Assembly (NCBI RefSeq): GCF_008831285.2
Contig: NC_045146.1
Coordinates: 12,043,289 to 12,107,288 of the forward strand
Direction: 5' to 3'
Source of the DNA: Nymphaea colorata
Taxonomy: Eukaryota; Streptophyta; Magnoliopsida; Nymphaeales; Nymphaeaceae
DNA length: 64,000 nucleotides
This document shows positions 36,111 through 49,130 of the stretch, one piece after another. The notes beneath the pieces were generated by a model. It had not been told where the DNA came from and did not search any database. It worked only from the letters and a program-made list of their open reading frames with translations. The position numbers were made by a program, and so were the translations under genes. Each line of letters opens with the position of its first letter. Within the stretch, counting starts at the first letter, position 1.

Positions 36111-37700
36111 AGTTAGAATATACATTAACTGTGGGTTAGGTGACGGCTTCTCCTAAGTAAGCGCTTAAAAAAAAAAAAAAATCATCCACTGGCCCTCATC
36201 GATTCTAAGGTGCAAGTCCGGGACCAAATATATCAGGAGTTTAAAATGGACTAAAAAGCCCAGTATAGTGATTGACGTGACACAAACTGACTTAGAAATA
36301 TAAAGAGAAAATTTTGTGTTTGAATAAACAAAAAATGACAAAAACGGCGATGCCACGCCTTGCTTTTTCATACGCAGACAGCCAGAGATTTTTGTGAGGG
36401 GTATTTCGTTTAATTCTTTTAAAAATAAAATTATTTCGTTATTTTATGTCTCATTTTTAAAGTAGAAGGACATTCCGGTCATCCCAAAGCCTAATCATGC
36501 ATCTACTAATTGAGTTTGGTGGAAAATACGGAAAAAATTAAGAATGCGTAAATAAAAGCTTGTAAAGGACGAATCATGATATTCCTTTCATACCAAAAAA
36601 TAATAAAATATTGAAGTCACGTATTTGGACATTCCGTCCAGCTGAGCAGGTGTGGTTGGCGCGTGACTTATGTCATCAGAACTAAATTTACGTGGAAAAA
36701 CAAATCCGAGATAAAGATGGCTGGTCCCCGAAGACAAGCCTTTGCCTTAAAATAAGAAAGAAAGAAAGAAAGAAAGGGGATGCAATGCTTCTCTAGTGAT
36801 CTTGTTGTTCCTTCATTTCAGGCTCATTGTTAGGGATGACTGTTTTTGGAACTTCAAACTTTTTTTGCAGAAGCTGTGGGTTTTTCACAGTACTTTCTTT
36901 CATCAGGATCATTGTAAATTTTCCACAAAATAATTGAGACTGCATGATTGAATGTATGTTGAATGTTAGCCCCACATTGCACTAGTATACATAATATAAA
37001 TATAATATTACATCGACAATCTCTATTTCTCTTTTCCCTTGCACGGTTAGAATTTTTCGTACAATGACAAAGATATTAAAATGTTCTTATTTTTCACATG
37101 TCAAAACCGCATCCTATGCATCCATTTCAAAGCAATGTGAAATGTTGGGGAGGAGTCTTATGAATATGTTATGAATCGGTGTAGAAATATTGTCATGTAC
37201 AGTCCACAAGTACACAATAATCTAAATAACTTTGTTTTTTTCTCCATAAAAATGGACCCCTTGCGACCAGACTAACCATGCCAACAGTGACGCACCGCCT
37301 ATATTGAAATGACTGCCAAAAGTAGAACCTAACTTTATACCCAGTGGACATGATTGACGCAAGATGAGCACTTTCGTCTGTTCGTTTCCTTTCGACTTAT
37401 CGAGACTTCAACCATTTATTCAATTCCACAACTTCTTTTTGTTACAGATTTAGCGTTGACAGATAGAAGACGCTATTGCTGGTTTTATTTCTGTGGATGG
37501 ATAAGAGGCGTCTGAAATGGCTGCTAGAAGGATGGTTTCTCTGGTCGGTTAGAGAAACAAGATTCTCGGTCGTGAATGTTTTGATATATTTGATTGTTTA
37601 TGTTGAATTAGTTCTCCTTTTCGTTGAAATTTCTGGCTTCGTTAGCAAATGCTTCTAGTATGTTATGTAGAACGAAGATATAAATCGTATGCCCACAGAA
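36111..37700. other. Intergenic, no gene recognised
   Basis: No gene seen. A (GAAA)n run lies at 36757-36775. The word pattern around 37516 (an ATG followed by GCTGCTAGAAGG) looks like a gene start but runs into a stop after eleven codons. Confidence 0.45.
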
Positions 37701-37714
37701 AAAACAATATAGTT

Positions 37715-38250
37715 TTGGTGCAAAATCGACCACCCACATGGTCCAATCTTTAAATTTTTTTATTATTTTTATAAGAGAAAAAAAAACTCACAGTTTTCAT
37801 AAACTCACAGTTTTCATTGAAAAGATTTAGTAGGCCGCACAAAACAGAGAAGTCGTTTGGTATGGCTGTTTGATGAATCTGCCTTAAAATTTAAGCTAAG
37901 TTCATATAATAGAATATCTCATATTGAGTTGAAAGCAAAAAACAACAATGAAAATTTGTTGTGGCATACATTAGGAGTTTAAAAAAAAAAATTTGTCCAA
38001 CATTTTCATGGATTTGTCGTGAAGGATTAGATTATAGGCCCCGGGAAATCATTTTTGTTTTAATGTAACCACATCGATAATTAAATGGAAGCTTTGAACC
38101 ACAGACGTCTACTTGTCCAACATGATTAGGCCGGCTACCCATGAGGTCCAGTCTTTAAAATTCTTTTCTTATTTTTATAAGAGAAAGAAGAAAACTTACT
38201 ATTTTCGTTGAAAATTTTTTAACAGGCGACGCAGAACTGCGAGAAGAATG
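37715..38250. repeat. Dispersed pair of direct repeats about 410 bp apart
   Basis: A unit of about 120 bases starting near 37727 (cacccacatggtccaatctt, then an A/T block, then a tcattgaaaagatttagtag-like part) recurs, diverged, near 38136-38235. The first copy also holds a short internal duplication (ctcacagttttcat twice, 37788-37819). Confidence 0.6.
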
Positions 38251-40135
38251 TGTTGATTATCTTGGAAAAAGTAAGTTGAACATATGAAAATAATAACATT
38301 TTTAATACATTCTCTTAGAATTGCCGTATTATATATTTGTTAGATCTTAATGTTAGAAGTTACAACCAGAATATCTCATGAACTTTTTTTTCATTTTTCC
38401 CAACATGGCTCCTGATAAGATACTGACGGTTAAAAATTTGAAGAATGCGTCCAGAATAGCAAAATGCATGAGAGATCTGATCAGTAGGCCTTTCGGGCTG
38501 AGCTTCAGTTTAAGTCGGGCCGGTCTGTAGCACGGGCTAGCCAGGCCTGGTAATTTTTTTTATAATTTTAAATTTTTTAATATTTTTCATTATATATATA
38601 TACATATTATTATATCCATTGACATCTAATTCTTTCCTGTTATTTGAAAGCAAATATCAAATGGTAGGTGATACATTTCTCCTTCGCTTTATTATGAAAA
38701 AATTTTACGAATGCCTACAAGTTTATTATCTCTCACACATACATACATGAAAGGATTGTATGCGTCTCTACCTCTACATTAAAACCCTTAGATTCTTAAC
38801 AGATCTGAAGATTGTCGTCCAGGAGTAAGTGCACCTACAGCACCTTAGCTCTTTACTTTATAAAAACTATGGTCTTTTTGGCGAACTGAGTTTCAGAAGA
38901 CCATACTACTTTATTGCAAGAGACACTTCAACTCAGCAGATCTACAATAGTTTATGCGCCTGACGGCAAAAGATATATCAGTCATAATTGAGTTTTTTTT
39001 TTTTCGTTAGTGAGGTTTGGTTGGGTCAGTTGGGGACCTCGTTTTGTTGTACCAACAGGGCTGTTGTTCTCTTCTTAAAGATATTATTGTAAGTCGAAAT
39101 ATGAAGGGCGACGTGATCTTGTTTTACATTTATGATTTGTGGTTTTGGGCCACTATATTTTATGGTGCAATATTCTTGATTGGTACAAATCCAACTTATC
39201 AAATGAAACTTATCTTTTCGGATCATGATTGATTAAATCCATTTATTACTTCACGTATAAAAGTTGATTCTGAATACAATTCAAGACTGTTTTTGAAGCA
39301 GTACTATGTTCATGATGGTTTTGACATTAGGCGTATCTTTTTTTCCAAGGATTGGTTGTGGGATCAACCAGGGTTTTCCCTCTTGAAGGGCTCATCACAT
39401 CCAAATTTCTTTTGCTTATACCAGATTTGGTCCCAAAATATATTGAATGCTCCATTAAGTAAATCTAAGGGTGTGCCTGGATGCATGCCGAGAACGGCGT
39501 TTTGGAGGCTGAAGTTGGTAACAAATGGGTCCAATACAGTGAGAATGGAGTTATCTTTGAGACGCAACGGATACAACTTCAAACCTACCAAATATTTTCT
39601 CCTGGATCCGAACCATCTACAGCACCACCAATAATACACTTCATTTCAAGAAGGATTAGGCCGAGGATGATTATATCGGATAAAAGCGCTCACGATAGAT
39701 GTAACAACGCATGTATAAATAATTCTAAAACTGGGGATTGCATAAATACAACAGTGGGAAGGATGCTTTTTCAACTAAAAGTACTTGAATTATATGACGG
39801 ATTCTAACTGTGCTGGCCATGGCATTTTACCTACTTGAGAAACTAAGAACATTCGGTCTTACATATCATGGCCGCTCCTAGTTCAACGCGAACAAGGTAT
39901 GCACCTTCTCATGCACCGTTAATACGTAGCACCTGATAAGCTAAGACTAGTAATGATATAGCAGCAGTCGTTCATGCATAATTCTTTGATGACATACAGG
40001 GATCTACCAACCACGTTATTGGTAACTTGAGTTTATCTCCGAACCTGCCTCGTGTCCAAGTTGCAGATAAAGTTTAATCTTGGAAAAGGCAACTCTCGTG
40101 AACCAACTTGTTTGCTAATTCAAAGTTACATAAAG

Positions 40136-40179
<44 letters not shown>

Positions 40180-40542
40180 CAAAGATTGTCCAACCAGTCT
40201 GTACATCATGCACTCGATGGGTCAATAGTAGTCAATGATCGTGAAAGAAGGTTTCTATATTACAATCAGCGCTCTTGCGTGTGCGTTGTGAATGCTTGAG
40301 CAGCTCTACACTTGTGCATGCCCAAGGAGCTTCACTGAAAATGAAAAAGCTGGATGCCCCTATTCAAGGGCTCGCAAACAACAAAACTTGGGTAGCCAAG
40401 TTCATTTTGCTGAAATGCATCTCATTTGAAGGCCGATTTATGCGTCATCATGATTGGTAAAAGTTAATCTCACATCCCAGCAGCGACATACATGTCAACC
40501 AACATCGACCATCATGCACATCCATCAGCAAAAGATCAAACA
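38251..40542. other. Intergenic and acyltransferase 3' flank
   Basis: No gene recognised. Overlapping open frames on both strands at 39290-39810 have no family features and may belong to an unidentified old repeat. The right end would hold the 3' untranslated region of the DHHC gene. Confidence 0.45.
40138..40177. repeat. (GA)n microsatellite
   Basis: About 20 uninterrupted AG dinucleotides, roughly 370 bases past the stop codon of the DHHC gene. Confidence 0.97.
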
Positions 40543-43500
40543 CTAAGAGATCCTGGATGAATGGGGCATCTCAGAACCCTTCGGTATGAATACGGGAAAC
40601 TGATCAGACCCTCGTCCTCTCCCTATTCTTGCTTCCTGAATATGTGGCCCTGATGCACTTTCTGGGGCAGGCTTCACAAGTCCACGCTGCCTAGAACTTT
40701 CCCCTACATCAGCTGTTAACAGAGGACCACCAAAGAAGATAGACTGCTCTGTGCAAACCAGGTTTTGCGTCTGTGCTGATAATCCAGAAAACATTTTTGG
40801 CTGTTCTTCTGTACTTGAGAATTTGTGAGGCATGCGCTTCAAATGATCTTGGCTTAAGATTGCATTAGTAGAAGATGCCTCCTGTTCCATGGTTTGAGAT
40901 GAAGTGGGTCGGTTTGCCAAAGGGTAGCTATCTCCACCAGAAGGCAGAACTGAAATATAACGACCAGCGGATTGATCCCAGATCACAGATGGTCTTTGAT
41001 TTTCTTTGACATTGCCTCTGTTCTTCACCAGCTTGTCGTCAAAACGATGGCTTACAATTTTTTCATGGGCATCATTTGTCTTAGTCGACCATGGAGATGA
41101 TTGATATATTGGATTGAAATTTTCACTGTTTGACATCAACCTTCCAACAGTGAATGCCAACCTCTCAGCATCCAGAGAGGCAGCAGGCAGCTCTAATGGC
41201 AGAGGACTGAGTGCAGCAGAGTTGTTTGTGTGGGCAGGGCTGCCAAAGCTGCTGACACTTCGAGTCCCTGATTCAATATCATCCCTACTAGCTCGGCTTG
41301 GGGGATATGAATTCTTGTTAGACAGCCTAAGGCTGTTTTTGACATCCTTGTGCAGACCAATATCTGTGCTGATACTACTTGCAGCACTAGCATTTTCACT
41401 TGAACAGTATCCTGAGTCAGGGTGATGACGTGAACCAACTGGCTTAAGCACGGAAGATGAAGCTCTAGCTTTGGCAGCAGCCCTCATTGCCTCGTTTGAG
41501 TCCAGTTTAGCCAACTTCCACGCACTGATTCTCACCTGACGCTTGGGTAATCTTTTCCCTCTATCTGGCAACTCAACAGCGTCTGGATCAATTGTTGAGG
41601 GAACTCTTCCAGGACCCAGATGAGGGACTATCTCGTCCTAGCATCGTAATAGCAGAATGAGTTTTATAGCAAGAATGCCAAACCAAACTACTCACGTTAT
41701 GCATGTCTACTGAGAGACTGACTTTTATGACCAAGATTCAAAACCAAGATGTGCAGATTATGCATGTGCTATGGGCACCATAGAACATGCGTCTTGTTAC
41801 CAAGACCAATCAGAATGCCACTAACCTCTAAACTTCCTTCTCCATGACTAAAATTTAGCAGGATACAATGAAATGGTAGCTAACACATAACCCTATAACA
41901 TATACATACTTGAATGCATGAAAGACGGTTTTTCAATTTTCAAGTACAGCCTTCAAACATTGACCTATTCCCAAACACAATAGATAACGGATATATACTG
42001 ACAGTATAAGTGTATGACTAATCAAGAACAACTGATAAACACCAGCAGTTGTAGAAAGAATAACCAGCAGAAATTTGGGAAACAATAAGATCATTTATAG
42101 AAAATTGATTCATAATCAAATTCCTAGAAACAAGAATAACCACACCAAGCAGAGAAAATTAAGAACATCATCAGTGATTAAGTCGAATAAGTAAAACCAC
42201 GAAACTATGGATAACTCCATTCACACCAACTTGATCTTTCTGATGATTGTGAAGCATACCAACCCAATGTAAGATTGAAGTAATCTAAACAGTGAACTGT
42301 CAGAGGAAATCTGTTCATGACTTTCCCAATGACAAACCAACCAATCAACCCTGCTTTCAAATAAGTCCCCATGCCAGGAAATGAAGTCCAAACAGGCAGA
42401 AAAACAGAAATGTACAGACATAAACAGGAAAGCATTTACATTTTACGTGTGAAGTCCATACCTGGTCCACAAATATTCTTGGAGGTGTACACCATGCACC
42501 CTTATACTGTAGGCCAAGCGAGCTTCCTCCACTTAAGCCAGTTGCAACTGAACTTGTTGGTGAAGTTGGCACGCTTTGTGGATCTCCATCTACAGAGGGG
42601 CCAGGTGGCTCGCTTTGTGCCCTCATTGCTACCACGTACTCGTAAGTGGTGATACCCTGTTGAATGCAAGTTTATGTGTGCAGGTTACTTGCAGTGCAGA
42701 AATAATGGGAGAAAAAGAAAAACCAAAGCTCACAGTAGAATTTACACCAAAAGATACCTTTCGAATCAGTATCATGTGAAAAAAGAATAGCTCCCCCAGA
42801 GGAATACAAGCTAGTAAAGATACTACTGTACACAGAGCCTGCAAAAGGAGAACCAATTATAATGACAAACATTCACAAAACATTCACAAATTTGCACACT
42901 AAAACATGCAAGGAATTAGGCAAGTAGGAACCATGAAGATAAACATATACCACAACTGCAGCAAATGGGGCCAGGGAAAACCCATTGCCAAGCCTATCAA
43001 TTATCTGATTTTCCATTTCCTTTTTGTCAACAAAGCATCGGACAAAGACTGCAATACCAACCCCACTCTCAACCACAAGCTGTCAAAAAGTACAAGTCAC
43101 AAATCACAAGCAGTGAGTAAAGTATTCATTAAGATAATATAACCTAAGAGAGAGCATTCTCAAGTTACACTACTAGCTAAAGAGGAACATCACCCTGAAC
43201 TAGGAAAACTAACTCTACTTACCCAAACAAGACTAGAGGCCATTAAGGCAACAAAAGTAACATAGTTCTTCCTCCCCACACAATTATTTAACCACTGCAT
43301 AAGAAAAATAGGTCTCATTTAAAGTTTAAAAAAAGTCTTTAGAAATTCAATGAAGACAAGGACCGATTTCTTACCCGGCAGTGGTGATCAAAACCATCCA
43401 CACATTTATCGCAGCTTCTGCAATGCTTGCTAAATTTTCTTACCTGAAGCAGAACAAAAAGCAAAACAAAGTAAAAAACCTCAATCAGACTAATGATAAG

Positions 43501-46500
43501 AGTACATGCCACCAGAAGAGGTTAAAAAATGATCATTATAAAGAATTAACTTTGAGCTTGTATTGAACTAATCAACTTGAGCCATGCACAAGCACTATAA
43601 CTGATTCAAGTCGTAAACTGATTGCCATTTGAGCACTCCACAAGCTTGAAAAACTTGGACAAAATCTCTTGAGCGACTGGGAGGTGGCAGAGCATGAACT
43701 CAAACGTTCAGCTTGACATCAACATAATGTACTCCATCCCAAAAAGAATCACCATCTGAGAGTGTCAACCAAGGACTCAAGTCTAACTCATATAGCTCCA
43801 GCAGAACCATCAAACAAGACCTAATGTGTTGCATGGACACATCTACAAGCATGAAGTCCAGCGACTGACACTCCAACGAAGAAACCAATGCTCCTTCAAC
43901 ACTTTTTACTGGTTGGTGTCCCTCTTTTTACTTGTCTGATAGAAAAAGGAGAATTTCCCTTTACATCAAATCAGAAAAAGAGAAGGCAGGGGCTGGGGTG
44001 CTACCCCTTTTTGGATAGATAATAAATGGAAGACTGGTAGCTTGGCAGGATCCATAGTTGCATCAAATATCAGTCTTGTTTTCCATCTCCATTAAAGCTA
44101 CAGATCCAAGAGCTTATGTTCTTGATGTTCTCAAATTTATTTGCTTCTAACAATAGCATATACAAATTCTAATTATTCTTCAACAAGCTAGAAGAAAGGA
44201 AAACAAATATGTGAAAAAAAATGCTCAGTTTGATTTGATTATATACAAACAAGATGGCCTTTATATTTCTTTCTTTCTATAGCAAAGATTGTTCTCTCTC
44301 TGCAATAATTCCTAATATACCTCCTTCTGGTTCAATTAGCAACACAATACAGTAGCCTCTCAATCTTTTAACTACACCATTCAGGCATTCAGTCAATTAC
44401 CACTACTTCTTAGGGAGATAGGCAGCGGATCTCTAAGGCCCACATTAAATTGCCAAACCAGAGTGACATGGATAAAGCATTTTGAATAACCCACTAATGC
44501 AGAACACCATTTTTTAGACATTTCCATTTCTGGAACCTTACAATATAATACTAAGGTGAAAGCCATTTGACGTGTGCACATGACATCTGCACAAAGTAAC
44601 AAATGTGTACCGCATCCTTCGCAGCATCTTGAGCTCAACTTCTAGGTAACACACATAACCTCCAGCAAACTGATTGGAGATAGCTAAGCAAACACGGTTG
44701 GGCAAATGCTCCACTAAAAAAAATCAGAATCACAGGCTAGCAGCCTGACAAACTCTCCTAAAGAACAGCTACATCTCAAAACTGAGAACATGCATCATAG
44801 AAGACAACCTACTAAACTTGGCCCTAAGTGCAGCAGAAAAAAATGTACCCACACACAAAAGTATAATCAACAACCTGAAACTGCAAACCAACACAATCTA
44901 AAAGATTGGTTACACTGCTACATAATGAAATGAGGACACCATAAATTCCATTTATCATCAAGAAACAGCCAAAGATGGATGCAAATAGGACAAATCTGGT
45001 CTAACATTTGGATCAATTCTGGCTAGCATTTTGATTTGAATAAAGACAGAACCCAATCCATTGACACTGGCACCGAAATCCACTCCATCCAATAGGTTTG
45101 ATAAGGTAATGGCTGGACCTAACCCAATTGTGACCTGTCTACATAACAAACTAGTAAACAACCTCTGTAACTTTGATTAAACCATATATCCAATGCTAAT
45201 AAAACCGTTCCACAATAGTATAAGACAGACTTTATAAGCTATGAAAAACTCATTTCACAATGAACATTTTGAGTTAGTAGAACCACAAAAGAGTATGGGT
45301 ATACAGAACCCACAAAGGATGACTGGAAGTAAAAATTGGCACTTGGAATTTCCAATGACTATGATAGCAAACTGCATAAAGCTTTTCAGTTCCTGTAGAT
45401 CGGGGAATCCATTATAAAAATTTCACAAATTGAAACTAATTTGTAGCAGTAAAACTTGGAACCAGGATGTACCTCTGCATTGCACAATGTACAGAACAGA
45501 GCTTCTTCTTCATTGGTCTGTTGCTGGTTAGTCTCTTCATTCTTCCAGCAATCTTCTTTCACCAGCAGCCCACAGAACAAGCCTCCAACACAGGAACAAC
45601 AACCAGGTTTCTCCTTCGCAGAATTTTGCGGGTAACTTAGCTCAGTCACTCCTGGTTCAACCAGGGAAGGCTTTTTTCCTAATCGTTCACAAGTACACAA
45701 AGAATTGATACGTGTCATCATCAGATCCTCAGTAGTTCAAGGGAATACTAATAAAGAAGAACCAAAATATTTGTTACGATTTACCACCTAATCGTTCGTC
45801 CGGGCTGATCAAGATGCCTGGATCAGCAGGGTCAATAGCTGTGCATCGAACATACAATACAAAAACCACGAGTGCCTAAAACATTTTCAATAAAATAAAA
45901 GAAAATTTCACATTACTAAAAAGGAATAGCAATAAGAAAGACATTGCACATATATAAATGGGACCTCCCTAAGAAATAGCCATTAAGTCAAGTGGATAGC
46001 AATTTAAACAAGTTTTCCTTACCACTGGAGTATAAACTCCCATTGCCACATACTCAAAGATGTTCTTGCCAAGAAATGGTGCAAAGAAGGCATAGAATGC
46101 AACAACTAGCAAGAAGAACACTGTTATAGCTACAACCTGTCAAGAATAGAACCACTGAATGAGGAATGACAATGATGCAGCAAAATTGCAAAGGGAATAT
46201 GAGAATTTTATTAGTGGCATCATAAAGCTTTTTTTTTATAGAATAGATAGCAGCAGGATTTAGAGCAACAACCCGCTATTAGAATGTTCGCTACTCAACC
46301 AGTTGGCAAACAGTTAAAATTTCATCATACAATGGTTCCTGTTCATCTAAATAAAGAATTAAGCACTAAAATTGCCGAAATGTTGAACAGCAAATACTGA
46401 CCTAAGTCATGCAGGGGCTGATACAGGCATATAAGGTATGGTAGAGACACGTAAATACAGACGAAAACACACATATAGATTCTTGGATTCTTCCCACCAT

Positions 46501-46514
46501 CCGTCCATTCAGCT

Positions 46515-46550
<36 letters not shown>

Positions 46551-48483
46551 CCTTAAAAGGGAATGGTTTGGATCTGGATTAGATCCAGATCCAAAATATG
46601 AAATACTTGGTATGATATAAGTACCAATATCCCCGAACTGCTGAGTGATACACCACCTAAGATGGAGTACCCATGTGACTTAGGTCCTGGTCTACCAAAG
46701 CCACTTAAGAACTAACACAATGAGACTGGATCCACTTATAGGGCACATACTGGTCGAGATTATTTTAGCTTTTCCAGTCATCAACCTAACAGTAGGATCA
46801 GTCAAAAAAAAAGAAAATCAGGGCCACGATACTGAGATTGAAGGTTAAAATGCCAAAGAATCCACAGAAAGAGGAGAAAATGTTAGTGTATAAGTGCACA
46901 TTTATCTGTAATTTTTTTACAACTTCACATATAGAGAACAATATATTCAGTCTACATCATCAACAAAACTGTGTATTTCTGCACAATCATTAATACAGAG
47001 AAACATCATAGTTTCTGACCTAGCAGCCCCTTATTTACAGGTAGAGACCATGTAGATAAGAGAGCTAGGCTGGGCTAGACTGTGGACCTTCAAAAAGAAC
47101 GAGGGAGCATCTAGACTGGCCAACAACAGAAAATAGAAGAAATAGATGAAGGAAAAAGGAAGGAGGAAAAAATTACGAAAGGAGAAAGTAGGAGGAAAAA
47201 AAAAACCTTTTCACATTCTTTTAAATTGAGTGCTTAGGTACCTACAGCCTAGTAGAAAACGTGGTCACTCAGGGCCTAGATGGCCTTCTAAGTGCACTTT
47301 TGACTATGTATGGTAAGAATAGGTTAAGGTGCACACCCTGCATAAATGATTTTAATTCTCGTGGACTTCTAGTCATTTTCAGGCCAAAATTTTGAAAGAT
47401 TCACAATTACAAAAAACTCTCCTCTTTGCTTTCTTTCATGTAAATCAAACATGCCAAGGTTTTGCCGGAAAAACTTTTGCCTGAAGGGTTCATTTTTGCT
47501 GGGATAACTTTTTATTTCTCAGAGTTATTTCCAAGAACATTTTCTTTTTCAAGAAGTTGTGTTACTGTAACTTCACTTGCCATCAAGTGCAAAAGAACTT
47601 ATTTTCGGAAAAAAAACTAAAAATTAAAAAAGAACAAAACAACAACTAGGGTAAACTTTTATCCTCCACAACTTTACCGTAACAGGCCCTTGCAGGAAAC
47701 CCAACCGTTTATTGACTTGTGTAGCAACTTGAGAGACAGCATCTGCATCTTTGATATCCATAATTAGAGTGATTAAGAGTAAACTTTTCTCTAAATCATT
47801 GAAAATGCGGCAAAGCCAAAAGGACCCAGAGGATGTAGACCACATCTGAAATAGCCTTTTGGATGTATAGTTTCGAATATAAATCTGCGCTCTAGTAGAA
47901 CTGGAAATTATAAGAATAAGAATAAAGTGTGCTTCTCATATCGCAATGATGCGAGAAGGTGCACATATTGTCTGACCAAATAAGCTAGTTTGACTTAGTC
48001 CTAGATTATTTGAAGATCATTTAGGCCATAGTTCAGACCCCAGAAAACAAGAGAAAGAACAGACGTTCCCTTCTCAGTGTTGCTAATAGTAGCAGTATGC
48101 TTCCGAAGAATACAGCCTTACCCATCATTGGAAATGGCAGTAACAACACAACCAGAAAAGGGAACAAAAAAGAGGTAAATATAAACCAGGTAATTTGATG
48201 ATCAAGTGAGCATCAAGGGTAAGGGAACAGAACAGAAACTATTGAAACGGAACCGAAGGCAATCCTCGAAATGGGATTCCAGCAGAAACAAAAATGACGA
48301 CATTTAGAACAACGAAAATGTGAAGGAAACAAAATAGCGAAGAAGAGAAAACGGGTGTCTTCCTTAACAAAGAGAAAAGGCAAATCATCAAGTGGGTGAT
48401 TGCCTAAAGTGACGGACATAAAATGGTTAGCAGGATACCTGGAATGTGTGAGCCGGAAGCTGCCATCCGTGACGCCTAGCCAT
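40543..48483 (-). CDS. DHHC-type protein S-acyltransferase, plant PAT19-22-like
   Basis: Membrane enzyme that adds palmitate to cysteines of target proteins through an acyl-enzyme on the DHHC cysteine. Ten exons: 48483-48439, 46136-46023, 45875-45785, 45678-45473, 43443-43375, 43294-43223, 43079-42951, 42838-42758, 42656-42462, 41637-40543. The product is 698 residues, all phases matching. It starts [15 protein letters not shown]. Two membrane segments lie in 16-64 ([30 protein letters not shown]). The Cys-rich domain runs from FCTLCNAE (145-152) through KHCRSCDKC to DHHC at 171-174 and [11 protein letters not shown]. Two more membrane segments follow (about 190-212 and 236-265), then the TTxE motif as TTYE (272-275). 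The long cytosolic tail contains [13 protein letters not shown] and [19 protein letters not shown], which mark the plant subgroup with extended tails (Arabidopsis PAT19-22). Exon 4 start is ambiguous; see findings. Confidence 0.94.
43444..45472 (-). other. Intron 4 of the DHHC gene
   Basis: About 2 kb between the exon ending in NAE and the DHHC exon. AT-rich, no recognised elements; small open frames are not conserved. Confidence 0.75.
46137..48438 (-). other. Intron 1 of the DHHC gene
   Basis: About 2.3 kb, separating the 15-codon first coding exon from the first membrane segment. Contains an (AC)n run at 46518-46545. No transposon recognised. Confidence 0.75.
46518..46545. repeat. (AC)n microsatellite
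   Basis: About 14 AC dinucleotides inside intron 1 of the DHHC gene. Confidence 0.96.
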
Positions 48484-49130
48484 GATTTCCGAGAATGCAG
48501 AGACCAGCTACCAAACAGCATCACACTAGAAACCTCTCTCCAGTTCCTATACTCCCTCACCGCATTTGGGATCTCAGGAACACAAAACATACTTCATCCA
48601 TACCCCAATACCCAACAAGGAACAACACCAGTACAAAGTTAAATAGATGGATTCTTTACTGCTATCAATACAACCCTCTGAGAGTAGGAGTTGAACCCCC
48701 AAGAAAACCTTTGCCTCAAAGACTGCAACCCGAAAACCTACTTTTGCGCGCGCGCTCCCTCTCTCCCTCTCTCTCTCTCTGAGCCAAGAAGCAAGGAACA
48801 TCCCCCCTCTCCTTCCCTCCCGCCCCTCGGTTTTTCTCCACTCGTTAAATCAGAAGAAGGAAGCATTAAATTGAGGCCCCCCTCAGCCGAGTTATCAAAA
48901 GAAAAAAGGAGGAAATGCCGCACAAGAATTTGACCTGGGCAAGTGAGGGTGGAGCCTCCACACAGGGCGCTGCCATAAATGTTCCCCCCTCTCTCCTCCT
49001 CTCCAACTCCAATAGCAGGGCAATAACAGAAGCAAAAAGAGGGAGTGCGTGTAAAAGAGAGACAACGGAATTTTATAACTCGCAACTCCTCTCTCTCCTC
49101 TGGCTCGTTGCGACTTGCTGCTAACCAAAA
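48484..49130 (-). promoter_or_regulatory. Upstream leader and promoter of the DHHC gene
   Basis: On the gene's strand this stretch is rich in GA and GGAG words, with a GA-rich microsatellite at 48757-48780 next to a short alternating GC run. That is typical of plant leaders and GAGA-type promoters. No clear TATA box was found. Short upstream open frames exist, but their relevance cannot be judged. Confidence 0.45.

Noticed and set aside
37516..37560. ATG followed by Ala-Ala-Arg-Arg codons resembling a gene start
   Set aside because: Stop after eleven codons and no continuing exon found.
39290..39810. Overlapping open frames on both strands of about 110 codons
   Set aside because: No motif of a transposase, polymerase or other family; probably an old repeat.
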